A stretch of 64,000 bases of DNA from the NCBI GenBank assembly GCA_018222765.1, contig JAAEZT010000001.1:145462-209461 (forward strand), read 5' to 3'. The position numbers and the translations under genes are program-made. Shown here piece after piece: positions 50,574 through 60,283 of the stretch (positions are counted from its first letter, which is position 1; every line of letters begins with the position of its first letter). The stretch is from a bacterium (GTDB lineage: Bacteria > Verrucomicrobiota > Verrucomicrobiia > Verrucomicrobiales > Akkermansiaceae). Under the pieces are notes generated by a model that saw only the letters and a program-made list of their open reading frames with translations, had not been told where the DNA came from and ran no database searches.

Positions 50574-52661
50574 ATGACCCGACTTCTCTCGTTCCTCCTG
50601 CTGGCCACCACAACCTCTCTTGTGGCCGCTGACAAGCTTCGCCTCGAAAGAGACGAGCACACCGGAACTATCACCGTCCACCGCGAGGCCACTCCGAAAG
50701 CCATTCTTACTCAGGTCGCCGGCCCTACCACCCGCCCATACCTTCACCCCATCGTCGCTCCGGATGGAAAAGGTGACCTCACCGAATTCAGCCCCGGTCA
50801 TCACAAACACCAAACAGGTCTCTACTGGGGATTCACCCGCGTGAACCAGCGCGACTACTTCCACAATCTCCAGTCCGACCACTGGAAACGAAATTACTCC
50901 AAGGTCCTCATCGCGACAGGCCAATCCGTCTCCTGGCAAACTTCCTACGATCTCCTCGGCGACAAAGGTCAAACCGTCCTCACCCAAACCCAGACTTGGA
51001 CCATGACCGCCTCAAATCACGAGCACGTCCTCGACCTCACTTGGGAGGGCGCCGGCAAATCTGATGTCACTATCGGCAAATACAAATACGGCGGTCTCTT
51101 CCTTCGCATGCCCTGGCATCGCGGCAAAACAAAAGGAGAAGTCGTCAATTCCGCTCTCCAAAAAAACAACCGGGCCGAAGGCAAGCGCGCAGTCTGGGTT
51201 GACGTCGGAATGGACATCGAAGGCCGCGACGACTGGGGCCACATCACCATCTTTGATCATCCAGAGAACTCCGACTTCCCCCAACCTTGGCGCGTCGATG
51301 GGCAGCTCGGAATCGGACCTTGCCGGGCCATTCTCGGAGACTGGAAAGTCCCAGAAGGCCAAACGGAAACCATCCGTCATCGCTTCCTGATCCACACTGG
51401 AAAGCTCGATCCAAAAGCGCTCACGAAAAAGTGGGAAGCCTACGGCAAACGCTCCTATGGCGATGTCACCTTCATCACCACTCCGGCCAAGCCTGTCCCC
51501 CTCATTGACCTCAATCAAGCGCGCCTTGAAAAAATCGTCGAGATGGACCGGGAGCATGCCTTTTCCCTCCTCTTCACCCAACTCGCAGCCACCAATAACC
51601 CCGCGATTCAAAAGCCTCTCCTCAATGGCATCCTCCTCGGACTCGACGGCCAACGCAACCTCACTCCGCCCCCCAACTGGTTCCGCCTCCGAACAAGCCT
51701 TCTCGATCAAAAAGATTCTCAACTCAACAAACTCGTCGATCGGCTCAGTCAGGTCTTCGGCGACAAGGAAGCGGCCCAACGGGCTCTCGCCACTCTCAAA
51801 AACAAAGACGCCTCCATTCCCGATCGCAAGCAGGCCCTCGCATCCCTTCTCACCCAGCGTCACAAAGGTCTCGCTCCCACGCTCAAGTCACTCCTCGACG
51901 AACCGGCTCTTCGTATCGACGCCATCCGCGCCTTCACTTCGGCGCCCACCCCCGACGCCGCAAAGCTCCTTCTCGACCGTTACCCAAAATTCCAGCCCGA
52001 GGCCCAAAAGGCCATCATCGAAACTCTCGCTACGCGCAAAGCATACGCCGAAGCACTTCATCTCGCCCTGAAGAAAAAACGAATCTCCCCCAAGGCGCTT
52101 CCCGCTTACGTCACGCGCTCGCTTTCCCTCCTTCTCGGACCCAACTTCGCCAAGGAATTCAGCCTCAAAAAACTCCCCTCAGACAAGGAAGCCGAAATCG
52201 CGAAATACAAAGCACTCGCCACCTCGTCTGCCCTCAACAAAGCCAACGCTTCCTCCGGTAGAAAAATTTACCAAGCCCTCTGCTCGGCCTGCCATGTCAT
52301 GTATGGCGAGGGCGGCAAAATCGGCCCCGAACTCACCGGCTCCAACCGAGGTGACTTAAACTACCTCCTCCTCAACATTCTCTATCCCAGCGACGATATC
52401 GCCGACAGTTACAAGATGGTCACCATCGCTACCAAGGACGGCCGCTCCCTCTCCGGAAACATCAGTCAGGAAGACGGACAAAAAGTCGTCCTCAACATGG
52501 TTGGCCAAAAAACCACCATCCCCAAGAGTGATATCAAATCCCGCACCGTCTCCGACTTTTCAATGATGCCCGCCGGACTTCTGCAGGCCCTCAAAAATGA
52601 AGAGGTCCTCGCTCTCTTCAAATACATGCAGACCAAGCAACAAGTCCCACTCTCCAAGTAA
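50574..52661 (+). CDS. DUF6807 (PmoA-like) protein fused to PVC-type cytochrome c
   Basis: A 695-residue exported protein. The signal peptide (about 1-19) is followed by a DUF6807 domain (about 20-300; TRPYLHPIVAPDGKGDLTEF, PGHHKHQTGLYWGF), often mislabelled methane oxygenase PmoA. A helical HEAT-like region (about 310-560) follows. The C-terminal cytochrome c domain has heme motif CSACH at 570-574, GGKIGPELTGSNRG and a candidate axial Met in DFSMMPAGLL. This terminal domain is the one usually attached to PVC-type dehydrogenases (TIGR02603 type). The next gene begins immediately after the stop, with no gap, and is such a dehydrogenase lacking a heme motif. The two proteins probably work as a pair. 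Confidence 0.85.
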   Translation: MTRLLSFLLLATTTSLVAADKLRLERDEHTGTITVHREATPKAILTQVAGPTTRPYLHPIVAPDGKGDLTEFSPGHHKHQTGLYWGFTRVNQRDYFHNLQSDHWKRNYSKVLIATGQSVSWQTSYDLLGDKGQTVLTQTQTWTMTASNHEHVLDLTWEGAGKSDVTIGKYKYGGLFLRMPWHRGKTKGEVVNSALQKNNRAEGKRAVWVDVGMDIEGRDDWGHITIFDHPENSDFPQPWRVDGQLGIGPCRAILGDWKVPEGQTETIRHRFLIHTGKLDPKALTKKWEAYGKRSYGDVTFITTPAKPVPLIDLNQARLEKIVEMDREHAFSLLFTQLAATNNPAIQKPLLNGILLGLDGQRNLTPPPNWFRLRTSLLDQKDSQLNKLVDRLSQVFGDKEAAQRALATLKNKDASIPDRKQALASLLTQRHKGLAPTLKSLLDEPALRIDAIRAFTSAPTPDAAKLLLDRYPKFQPEAQKAIIETLATRKAYAEALHLALKKKRISPKALPAYVTRSLSLLLGPNFAKEFSLKKLPSDKEAEIAKYKALATSSALNKANASSGRKIYQALCSACHVMYGEGGKIGPELTGSNRGDLNYLLLNILYPSDDIADSYKMVTIATKDGRSLSGNISQEDGQKVVLNMVGQKTTIPKSDIKSRTVSDFSMMPAGLLQALKNEEVLALFKYMQTKQQVPLSK

Positions 52662-54926
52662 ATGAAAACGCTCACTCTATTTCTCTCCATCTCTGCCTTG
52701 GCAATCACCTCATCGCTTGCCCAGAACCGTGGCAAGCAACACAAATCGAGCGACGCCCCCTTCCTCACACCCAAAGAAGCGGTCGCCAAGATGTCCATCC
52801 CGGAGGGATTCGATGTTTCCATTTACACCTCCGAACCACACATCGGCGAACCCATCGCCTTTACCTTTGACGGCCGAGGCCGCGTCTGGGTCGTGGAGAA
52901 CTATAACTACGTCAACCGGCGCTCCCACAAAAACGAACAACTCAGCCGTATTCAGATTTTTGAAGATACCGATAGCGATGGCGTCTTCGACACCAAAAAA
53001 CTCTTCCACGACAAGATCACCTTCGCCTCCGGCATCGCGATTGGACACGGTGGGGTCTACCTCGGCGCGCCGCCCAATCTCGTCTTCATTCCCGATGCCA
53101 ATGGCGACGACGTTCCCGACGCCGAACCCGAAGTTCTTCTCGACGGCTGGGGCATGCAGGACCGCCACGAAACGCTCAACAGTTTCATCTGGGGACCCGA
53201 CGGCTGGCTCTACGGTTGCCAAGGCGTTTTTACCCACTCTCTCATCGGAAAACCTGGTGCGCCTAAAGACGACCGCCTCTACCTCGATGCTGGCATCTGG
53301 CGCTTCCACCCCGAGACCCGCGATTTCGAAATCTTCGCACGTGGCCTCTCCAATCCGTGGGGTTTCGACTTCAATGATCTCGGCCACGGCTTTGCCACCT
53401 GTTGCGTCATCCCCCACCTCTTCCACATCGTCCAAGGCGGCATCTACCACAAACAATCCCGCCCCAATCTCAATCCCTACACCTACGCGCCCATCCAGAC
53501 GATCCGTGACCACACCCACCTCTCTGCACACGGCGGAGCCCGCTTCTATTTAGCCGACACCTTCCCCGCAGAATACCATGACCAACTCTTCATGTGCAAT
53601 ATCCACGAACATGCCGTCCTCGCCGATTACATGGAACCCAATGGCTCCACCTACATCGGACGACACGGCAGCGACTTTATGCCCACCAACGACCTTGCCT
53701 GGGTTGGCTTCAGCATGGAAATCGGACCTGATGGCGGGGTCTACATCCTTGACTGGCACGACACCGACATCTGCGGAAACGCCATCAACTTCCCAAAGAG
53801 TGGGCGCATCTATCGCATCATGCCTCAGGACGCGAAACGCATTGCGCGACCCAACATCCCCGCGCTTTCCGACCTCGAACTTTGCCAACTTCAGAACCAC
53901 TCGAACGATTGGTTCGTCCGCCAAGCCCGCACCGAGCTGCACCACCGCACCATCTCCGGAAAGCTCGATCGGAAAGCTACCCACAAAGCTCTCGACGAAT
54001 TCTTCGCGAGCTCAAAAACCTCCCCAAAACGTCTCCGTGCCCTCTGGGCTCAACACGTCACCAGACGCTTCGCCGACGATGCCAAGCAGAAGCTCGTGCA
54101 GCTTCTCTCCCACTCTGACGAACACGTCCGCGCCTGGGCCATTCAACTTCTCAGCGAAGACCAAACTCCACCCGCTTCCATCAAGCCTATCCTGGAAAAA
54201 CTCGCCCAGAGCGACTCCTCTCCCACCGTCCGTCTCTACCTTGCTGCCGCCACTCCGAGACTCCCTCTCGAGTATCGCTTCCCCATCCTGAACGCGCTTT
54301 CCCAACGCGCTGAGGATATCGAAGATCCCAAACTTCCCCGCATGATCTGGTTCGCCTTGGAACCTCTCGTCACCGAGCACCCAAAAAAGGCCCTCGCTCT
54401 CGCCGCTCAAACAAAAATCCCCTTCCTCACCGAATCCGTTGCCCGTCGTATGATCAGCGGCTCTCCCCAGAGCCACAAAAAACCGCGCCAAAACCTCCGC
54501 GCCAAGTGGGCCAAAGCCATCGATGCGATCGCTCCCGGCTTCAAAGTGGTAAACGTTGGCGAAGGTGGCGTCGTTTCTCTGAAAAGTTTCCGAAACGAGA
54601 AGGCCGTCCAAACCCATCCCCTCGACAAGAAAACTCCCTGCTCACTTAAACGCGAACTCCAAGTCCCCAAAGGTAAATCCACCCGCCTCAAAATTCGCTG
54701 CAGCTACCATCCCCACGGCGACTGGCAGCTTCGCGTTCTCGCAAACAGCAAAGTCCTTCACGATCAAATCGTTTCCTTCAAAACGGTCAAATCGGAGTGG
54801 CTCGAACTCGACATCGACCTCACCAAATTCGCGGGCCAAAAAATCGATCTCACTCTCGAAAACCGCCCCAACGACTGGCGTTATGAATTTGGCTTCTGGC
54901 ACTCCGTCCAAATCACCAGCAAATAA
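52662..54926 (+). CDS. PVC-type dehydrogenase (Piru_Ver N-terminal domain) without cytochrome domain
   Basis: A 754-residue exported protein with a signal peptide (about 1-20). A six-bladed propeller-like dehydrogenase domain of the Planctomycetes/Verrucomicrobia type (TIGR02604-like) follows: IPEGFDVSIYTSEPHIGEPI, DTDSDGVFDTKKLFHD, SFIWGPDGWLYG and GLSNPWGFDFNDLG. HEAT-like repeats (about 420-610) and a C-terminal beta domain (about 620-750) complete it. Family members usually end in a cytochrome c domain; no CxxCH occurs here. It likely oxidises a sugar and passes electrons to the cytochrome domain of the preceding gene. The substrate is unknown. Confidence 0.85.
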   Translation: MKTLTLFLSISALAITSSLAQNRGKQHKSSDAPFLTPKEAVAKMSIPEGFDVSIYTSEPHIGEPIAFTFDGRGRVWVVENYNYVNRRSHKNEQLSRIQIFEDTDSDGVFDTKKLFHDKITFASGIAIGHGGVYLGAPPNLVFIPDANGDDVPDAEPEVLLDGWGMQDRHETLNSFIWGPDGWLYGCQGVFTHSLIGKPGAPKDDRLYLDAGIWRFHPETRDFEIFARGLSNPWGFDFNDLGHGFATCCVIPHLFHIVQGGIYHKQSRPNLNPYTYAPIQTIRDHTHLSAHGGARFYLADTFPAEYHDQLFMCNIHEHAVLADYMEPNGSTYIGRHGSDFMPTNDLAWVGFSMEIGPDGGVYILDWHDTDICGNAINFPKSGRIYRIMPQDAKRIARPNIPALSDLELCQLQNHSNDWFVRQARTELHHRTISGKLDRKATHKALDEFFASSKTSPKRLRALWAQHVTRRFADDAKQKLVQLLSHSDEHVRAWAIQLLSEDQTPPASIKPILEKLAQSDSSPTVRLYLAAATPRLPLEYRFPILNALSQRAEDIEDPKLPRMIWFALEPLVTEHPKKALALAAQTKIPFLTESVARRMISGSPQSHKKPRQNLRAKWAKAIDAIAPGFKVVNVGEGGVVSLKSFRNEKAVQTHPLDKKTPCSLKRELQVPKGKSTRLKIRCSYHPHGDWQLRVLANSKVLHDQIVSFKTVKSEWLELDIDLTKFAGQKIDLTLENRPNDWRYEFGFWHSVQITSK

Positions 54927-54928
54927 CC

Positions 54929-56764
54929 ATGACCAACTTCCGGCTCCTCTTGGCGTGCCTTTTCCTCCCCCTTACCCTCGGCGCGGCCCCTCAACCCAAC
55001 GTCATCATCGTGATGACCGATGACCAGGGCTACCCCGAACTCTCCGTTCACGGGAACCCCGTCCTGAAAACTCCTCACCTCGACAAACTCCACGGCCAAA
55101 GCATTCGACTGACCGACTATCATGTCGCTCCGATGTGCACCCCCACGCGCGGGCAATTGCTCACCGGAATCGACGCCGCCCGAAATGGTGCGAGCAATGT
55201 CAGCAGTGGTCGCGCCCTCCTGCGCCCCGAGATCCCAACGATCGCAAACTACTTTGGCGATGCCGGATACTCTACGGGCGTCTTCGGAAAATGGCACCTC
55301 GGCGCGAACTATCCCTACCGCCCCCAGGACCGCGGCTTCCAGGAAAGCGTCTGGTATCCCTCCTCGTCAATTCCCTCAGTTCCCGCCTACTGGGGTAACG
55401 ACTACTTCGACGATGTCTACACCAAGAATGGCATGGAGGAACGATTCAAAGGCTACTGCACCGATGTCTTCTTCTCCGAAGCCAAACAGTTCATCCAAAA
55501 CTCCGCCGAGCAGAATAAACCCTTCCTCTGTTACCTCGCCACTAACACCCCTCACGGCCCTTTCATTCCGAAACCAGAAGACCGCGAAGTCATTGCCAAA
55601 AGACTCACCGACCCCCAATTCGATCATCTCAACAAGGGGCTCAAAAACCGCCTCGCCAGTTACCTCGGCATGATTCGCAACATCGACTCCAATATGGGAG
55701 ATTTGATGAAGTTCCTCGATCATCAAGGTCTATCCAGAAACACCATCCTTATTTTCAAAACAGACAACGGCAGCCTTCTCGGCCCACAGTATTTCAACGC
55801 CGGAATGCGAGGCAAAAAAACCGAACTCTGGGAAGGCGGACACCGCGTCCCCTGCTTCATCCGATGGCCCGAGGGCAATCTTGCCAAGCCACAAGACATC
55901 GGTGGCCTCACTCAGGCTCAGGATCTCCTTCCCACCCTACTCGACCTCTGCAAAATCAAGCCCAAAGCCGGACCAGAGTTCGACGGCATCAACCTCGCTC
56001 CTGTTCTTCGCGGCGAAGAACAGGTCTCCAACGAGCGCATCCTCATCATGAATTACAGCCGCATGCCAGGCTTCGCAAACTACCCCTCGCCTCATAGCCA
56101 GACCCAGATGCGAGCCGATCAAGCCGGCGTGCTTTACAAGCGTTGGCGCCTCCTCGAAGACCGTGAACTCTACAACCTCGGATCCGACCCTCTTCAAAAA
56201 AGAAATGTCATCAATCAACACCCCGAGCTCGTCGAAAAGCTCCGTGATCACCTCGCGAGATGGTGGGAAAGAGTTGGCCCACTGGCCAACGAAGAACAAC
56301 GTATCATCATCGGCACCGAGCACGAAAACCCCACCAAGCTTTCCGGCACCGAATGGCTCGATGTCTTCATCGATCAGCAGAACCAGATCCGCAGAGGTGT
56401 ACAGAAAAGCGGCTACTGGCTCATCGATGTCGCGCGAGCTGGCGAATACGAAATTGAACTCCGGCGCTGGCCCAAAGAAGCCGACGGAACCATCAGCGGA
56501 ACCCTCCCTGATGGCACCGGAACCGCCCTCCCCATCACTCAAGCGAGCCTCTTCGTCAGCGGTCACAACCACCTGAGCATCGGCGAAAAACGCTCCTACC
56601 AATTTGAGGGACTGACCAAGCAAGTGAAGGAGAAAGACAAAGGCGCCAGATTTACCATGAACCTCAAAAAAGGGCCCACCGCTCTTCACACTTGGTTCCG
56701 GGGCAAGGACACTATCCTGAGTGCCTACTACGTCTACGTAACCCGGAAGGGAGATTCCAAATGA
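54929..56764 (+). CDS. Secreted S1-type sulfatase (2) with C-terminal beta domain
   Basis: A 611-residue exported sulfatase. The signal peptide spans about 1-19. Metal ligands are in VIIVMTDDQGYP, the formylglycine site is MCTPTRG with Cys70, and FGKWHLG and FKTDNGS are conserved family segments. The last 140 residues (about 470-611) form an added beta-rich domain. This is the third gene of the DUF6807-dehydrogenase operon (2 bp gap), so sulfate removal is linked to sugar oxidation. Its stop overlaps the ATG of a short remnant frame at 56761. Confidence 0.92.
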   Translation: MTNFRLLLACLFLPLTLGAAPQPNVIIVMTDDQGYPELSVHGNPVLKTPHLDKLHGQSIRLTDYHVAPMCTPTRGQLLTGIDAARNGASNVSSGRALLRPEIPTIANYFGDAGYSTGVFGKWHLGANYPYRPQDRGFQESVWYPSSSIPSVPAYWGNDYFDDVYTKNGMEERFKGYCTDVFFSEAKQFIQNSAEQNKPFLCYLATNTPHGPFIPKPEDREVIAKRLTDPQFDHLNKGLKNRLASYLGMIRNIDSNMGDLMKFLDHQGLSRNTILIFKTDNGSLLGPQYFNAGMRGKKTELWEGGHRVPCFIRWPEGNLAKPQDIGGLTQAQDLLPTLLDLCKIKPKAGPEFDGINLAPVLRGEEQVSNERILIMNYSRMPGFANYPSPHSQTQMRADQAGVLYKRWRLLEDRELYNLGSDPLQKRNVINQHPELVEKLRDHLARWWERVGPLANEEQRIIIGTEHENPTKLSGTEWLDVFIDQQNQIRRGVQKSGYWLIDVARAGEYEIELRRWPKEADGTISGTLPDGTGTALPITQASLFVSGHNHLSIGEKRSYQFEGLTKQVKEKDKGARFTMNLKKGPTALHTWFRGKDTILSAYYVYVTRKGDSK

Positions 56765-56844
56765 CCATGAAAAATCTCACCGCCCTCTTCCTGATCACCC
56801 TTGCCCATACCTGGCCGCAGCGCCCGCCAGCAGCAAACTCCTAG
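56761..56844 (+). pseudogene. Remnant of a secreted-protein gene (signal peptide only)
   Basis: A 27-codon frame begins at an ATG overlapping the sulfatase stop (ATGA). It reads MTMKNLTALFLITL followed by an abrupt change to AHTWPQRPPAANS and a stop. The start looks like a real signal peptide, and another frame of the same DNA continues YLAAAPASSKLLATM, as a signal peptide would. This suggests a fourth operon gene that was frameshifted and then deleted. Confidence 0.35.
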
Positions 56845-56877
56845 CAACAATGGTTACCCCTCCGGAGTTTGCCATCT

Positions 56878-58164
56878 TCACTTCGCTTTCCCCAACGAGA
56901 GCAAACGCGATTCGGTGCGTAGATACATCACGCCATTCGCGATGGCCGGGGTGGCAAAGGTTTTTTCTTTGAGATCCACCCTCCCCAGTTCTTGAAACTC
57001 TTTGCTGGCCGCTAGGACGATGACTTCGCCGTGCTTGCTGATTCCATAGAGACGACCCTCAATCCAGACCGGCGAACTGTAACAGCTATGGCCAACCCGC
57101 TCCTGCCAATGCAACTTACCGGTCGGTGCATCGAGACAAGTCACCACCCCGTTGTCCGCCCACAAGAAGAGGAGGTCATCTTTGACCACAAAGCTGGGAA
57201 CCAGGGGCACTCTTTTCGTCACATCGTAAACAAGCTCGCCTTTCTTCCCTCCGCTCTTATCAGGGCGGACTGCAACGAAGCGTTGCCCGGAAAGCCCCTT
57301 CCCGAAGCTACCGAAGACGAGATCACCGTGAAGCTGCGGAGAGCTGACGGTACGATCATCCCAGAGCTTGTCGATCTCCCAGCTGATCTCACCGCTTTGC
57401 AAGTCGACCGCGGTGATGCCATGGGCCGTGCTGGTAAAGATGGCCTCCGGCCGCTTCCCAACCCGCCGGATACACGGCGTTGCGTAACCCGCCAACTCGG
57501 ACTTCCGATCGATCTTCCAGCGTGTCTTTCCGGTCTTTCGTTCGAGCGCAATCAGAAAGCTTTTCCCCGAGTTCCAGTCCGTGTCCTCCGGAAGGTAGAA
57601 GGAGAAACGCTTGGGATTCATCTGATCATTTGCCAGGAGGACCGAGCCGTCGGCGATAATCGGAGAACTCGCCGAGCCATGCAATCCCCTGAAGGGTCCG
57701 AGGTCCCGACGCCACTTTTCCTTCCCGTCCAAACCGAGAGCGATCATGAGAACTTGTTTCGGTGTCGACCAGACAACGATCACGCCATCCTCATCAACAC
57801 AGGGAGTGGCCGAGGCAAAATCATTGTCACGGTGCAGGTGGTAGCTATCGAAGGTGTAGTCACGGCGCCACATAAGCCGACTGCTTTCCGCATCGAAGCA
57901 GAGAATACTGCGGCTCTTCTTTTCAGCGTCATCTCCCGTGAGAAAGATCTGTTTGCCCCACAATACCGGTGAGCTGCTCCCCTCAACCGGAAGGTCGACC
58001 TTCCAGTTGTAGTCGCTATCAGTCCAGGTGACGGGGATCCCGGTGACCTCACTAATGCCTGACCCATTCGGACCACGAAAGCGCGACCACTCCTGAGCTT
58101 GTGAACTGATACACAGGAGAACCTGGACCAGAATTAGAAGAAAAACTACGGGATACTTGCGCAT
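56878..58164 (-). CDS. PQQ-type beta-propeller secreted protein
   Basis: A 428-residue exported protein. The signal peptide (about 1-23) is followed by repeated propeller blades of the PQQ-binding-like/BamB type: WSRFRGPNGSGISEV, GLDGKEKWRRDL, LERKTGKTRWKIDRKSE, DLQSGEISWEIDK and APTGKLHWQERVG. The opening FRGPNGSG is typical of the large Planctomycetes/Verrucomicrobia family with this fold. The known catalytic residues of quinoprotein alcohol dehydrogenases cannot be identified, so it may be a binding or scaffold protein rather than an enzyme. It is convergent with the sulfatase operon. Confidence 0.85.
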   Translation of the reverse strand: MRKYPVVFLLILVQVLLCISSQAQEWSRFRGPNGSGISEVTGIPVTWTDSDYNWKVDLPVEGSSSPVLWGKQIFLTGDDAEKKSRSILCFDAESSRLMWRRDYTFDSYHLHRDNDFASATPCVDEDGVIVVWSTPKQVLMIALGLDGKEKWRRDLGPFRGLHGSASSPIIADGSVLLANDQMNPKRFSFYLPEDTDWNSGKSFLIALERKTGKTRWKIDRKSELAGYATPCIRRVGKRPEAIFTSTAHGITAVDLQSGEISWEIDKLWDDRTVSSPQLHGDLVFGSFGKGLSGQRFVAVRPDKSGGKKGELVYDVTKRVPLVPSFVVKDDLLFLWADNGVVTCLDAPTGKLHWQERVGHSCYSSPVWIEGRLYGISKHGEVIVLAASKEFQELGRVDLKEKTFATPAIANGVMYLRTESRLLSLGKAK

Positions 58165-58345
58165 GCCAACGACCCTACACCAAAAAGGATAACCTTATCA
58201 ATTCCTCTTGGCAGGACCTCTTTCGACAACTTCCTAAAGATTAAAAATCTTCGACGCCCTCACCCCCGGTCTAAAAAAAGAAAAAGCCACGCCCGGATGC
58301 CAAACTGGTGCAACCCGCGCTCGCGAACCGGACTTCTTGAGCCTT

Positions 58346-58930
58346 TTAACGCATCGCTTCGCGGAAATGCTTTCGACACATCGCGACATAGCGCTCGTTG
58401 CCGCCGATCTCAACTTGAGATCCTTCCTTGATCGCGTTCCCCTTCTCATCGGTACGGAGATTCATGGTGGCCTTGCAGCCACAGTGGCAAATCGTCTTCA
58501 GCTCGGTGAGATTGTCGGCCCAACCGAGCAAGGCGGCACTGCCGGGAAAGAGGTTCCCTTGAAAGTCGGTCCGTAGTCCGTAGCAAAGCACCGGGATATC
58601 CAGATCGTCGGAGACTTGAGCCAGTTGCTCCACTTGCGGACGCGTCAAAAACTGCGCTTCATCGATTAAGACACAAGCCACCCCGGCAAGAGCCGGATCA
58701 TCCTCACCTGCCTCGACAAGGGCATGCAAGTCGTCGTCCTGACGAAAGGTCCGGGCACCGGCTTCGAGGCCGATTCGGGAAGCAATTTTCCCGAGGCCCG
58801 CTCGTTGATCAATTTCGGGAGTCAGGAGAAGGGTGTTCATCCCGCGCTCCTGGTAGTTGTGACTCGATTGCAAGAGGTTGGTACTCTTGCCCGCATTCAT
58901 CGCGGAATAGTAAAAGTAGAGTTTTGCCAT
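58346..58930 (-). CDS. tdk: Thymidine kinase
   Basis: A 194-residue type II thymidine kinase that phosphorylates thymidine for salvage. The P-loop is SAMNAGKST (residues 9-17). The DEAQF segment is IDEAQFLT, and the Zn-binding region contains [12 protein letters not shown] and later AMCRKHF. Length and motif spacing match the family. The start is the ATG at 58930. It is flanked by unrelated genes of the carbohydrate island, being the only housekeeping gene there. Confidence 0.95.
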   Translation of the reverse strand: MAKLYFYYSAMNAGKSTNLLQSSHNYQERGMNTLLLTPEIDQRAGLGKIASRIGLEAGARTFRQDDDLHALVEAGEDDPALAGVACVLIDEAQFLTRPQVEQLAQVSDDLDIPVLCYGLRTDFQGNLFPGSAALLGWADNLTELKTICHCGCKATMNLRTDEKGNAIKEGSQVEIGGNERYVAMCRKHFREAMR

Positions 58931-58983
58931 TTTGAAAATCGTGAGAATCCTAGGACTTGAGAGCCGCTGAGGTGAAAACCTTC

Positions 58984-60123
58984 TTAACGCTTCAAGAAGC
59001 GAATGCACACGGCGGCCGGAACTTTGATTTGATGGCCGGTTGGATCCAGAGAGCCGGTTTCCTGATTGATCTTGAGCACGGTAACATTGTCGGAGCGTTG
59101 GTTGCCTGCGATGAGAAATTTTCCGCTGGGATCGATGCCGAAATTTCGCGGAATCTCGCCCTGTGTGGATTCGCGCTCGATGAAGTCGAGTTTCCCGGTT
59201 TCTTGATTAATAGCGAACGCAGCGATCGTGTTATGACCACGGTTGGAAACATACACCCACTTTCCTGTCGGATGCACCAAACACTCGGCCGTGCTGTTGC
59301 CTTTTCGCTCCGTTCCGTCCGGCACGGTCGATTCGATTTCCAGGACTTCGAGCGCGCCGGTTTTGACGTCGTGGCTCAAGGCTGCGACCTGGAGTGACAT
59401 CTCCAGGTTCGTGTAGGCCCACTTGCCGCTCGGGTGAAACGAGAAGTGTCGCGGCCCGGTGGCATCCGGCAATTTGAGGAACGCCGGATCATTTGGCGTG
59501 ATCGTTCCGGCAGCTGCGTCGAGTTTGTAGATGAGGACTTTGTCCAAGCCCAAATCCGCGACAAAGGCGCGTTTGCCGGACGGGTCGACATTCACCGAGT
59601 GCGCATGCGGCGAGGCCTGACGCGGAAGTTGAGCGCCCTGGCCTTCATGCTGGATGAAGCCGCCGGCAGTTGGTGAAACGAGTTTTCCATTGGCGGCAAT
59701 CTGGTAACTTGAGGTGCTGCCGCCCATGTAATTGGCCACCAGGACGCTCTTGCCTTCGGGATCGGTTGAAATGTGACAGGGCGCGCCGCCGCCGGAGTTG
59801 ACTTGGTTGATAAGCGTTAATCCGCCGTTTTTACCAATCGCGAACGAACTAACGCCGCCACCCTCTTTGCCTTTGAACTTTCCGTTTTCGGAAACGGCGA
59901 AAAGATACTTCTGGTCCGGACTGACAACGAGGAAGGATGGGTTCTCCAGCTCCGCCGCGATCACTGGATTGGACAGCTCTCCAGTTGCCTCATCGAGCGT
60001 CGAACGGTAGATCCCCTTGCTTTCGCCCCGCGTATAAGTTCCGAGGTAAACGAGCGTTTCGGCAGCCACCACTGCGGGAACGGTGAGAGCTAGGAGGGAT
60101 ACGAACTTCTGGAACCGAGTCAT
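58984..60123 (-). CDS. Secreted lactonase-family beta-propeller
   Basis: A 379-residue exported protein of the 6-phosphogluconolactonase/carboxy-cis,cis-muconate cyclase propeller family. The signal peptide (about 1-20, [13 protein letters not shown]) is followed by [20 protein letters not shown], the usual family start, then seven blades, including [20 protein letters not shown] and [19 protein letters not shown]. It hydrolyses sugar lactones or similar rings; as it is exported, an extracellular sugar lactone, such as one made by the dehydrogenase at 52662, is a possible substrate (inference). The start is the ATG at 60123. Confidence 0.88.
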   Translation of the reverse strand: MTRFQKFVSLLALTVPAVVAAETLVYLGTYTRGESKGIYRSTLDEATGELSNPVIAAELENPSFLVVSPDQKYLFAVSENGKFKGKEGGGVSSFAIGKNGGLTLINQVNSGGGAPCHISTDPEGKSVLVANYMGGSTSSYQIAANGKLVSPTAGGFIQHEGQGAQLPRQASPHAHSVNVDPSGKRAFVADLGLDKVLIYKLDAAAGTITPNDPAFLKLPDATGPRHFSFHPSGKWAYTNLEMSLQVAALSHDVKTGALEVLEIESTVPDGTERKGNSTAECLVHPTGKWVYVSNRGHNTIAAFAINQETGKLDFIERESTQGEIPRNFGIDPSGKFLIAGNQRSDNVTVLKINQETGSLDPTGHQIKVPAAVCIRFLKR

Positions 60124-60283
60124 GGGAAATGCTGGTTTCACAAGCCAGATAAATCAATAGCCAAAAACGGAACGTTGTTTTTGATCTTGGGAAGAATGAT
60201 CCAAATGTGGGGAGCCTTTCGAAGTTGTTTAGCCCGGATCCAACCTCGACGGGACAGCACCAACATTCTTCAATCTCATAAAA

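Noticed and set aside
57031-57972. Long open frame on the plus strand of about 313 codons
   Set aside because: It lies wholly antisense to the PQQ-type propeller gene, which has a signal peptide and recognisable blades. The antisense protein has no domain pattern.
58237-58251. AAGATT/AATCTT hairpin upstream of the propeller gene
   Set aside because: Only six AT-rich base pairs and no T tract; likely chance.
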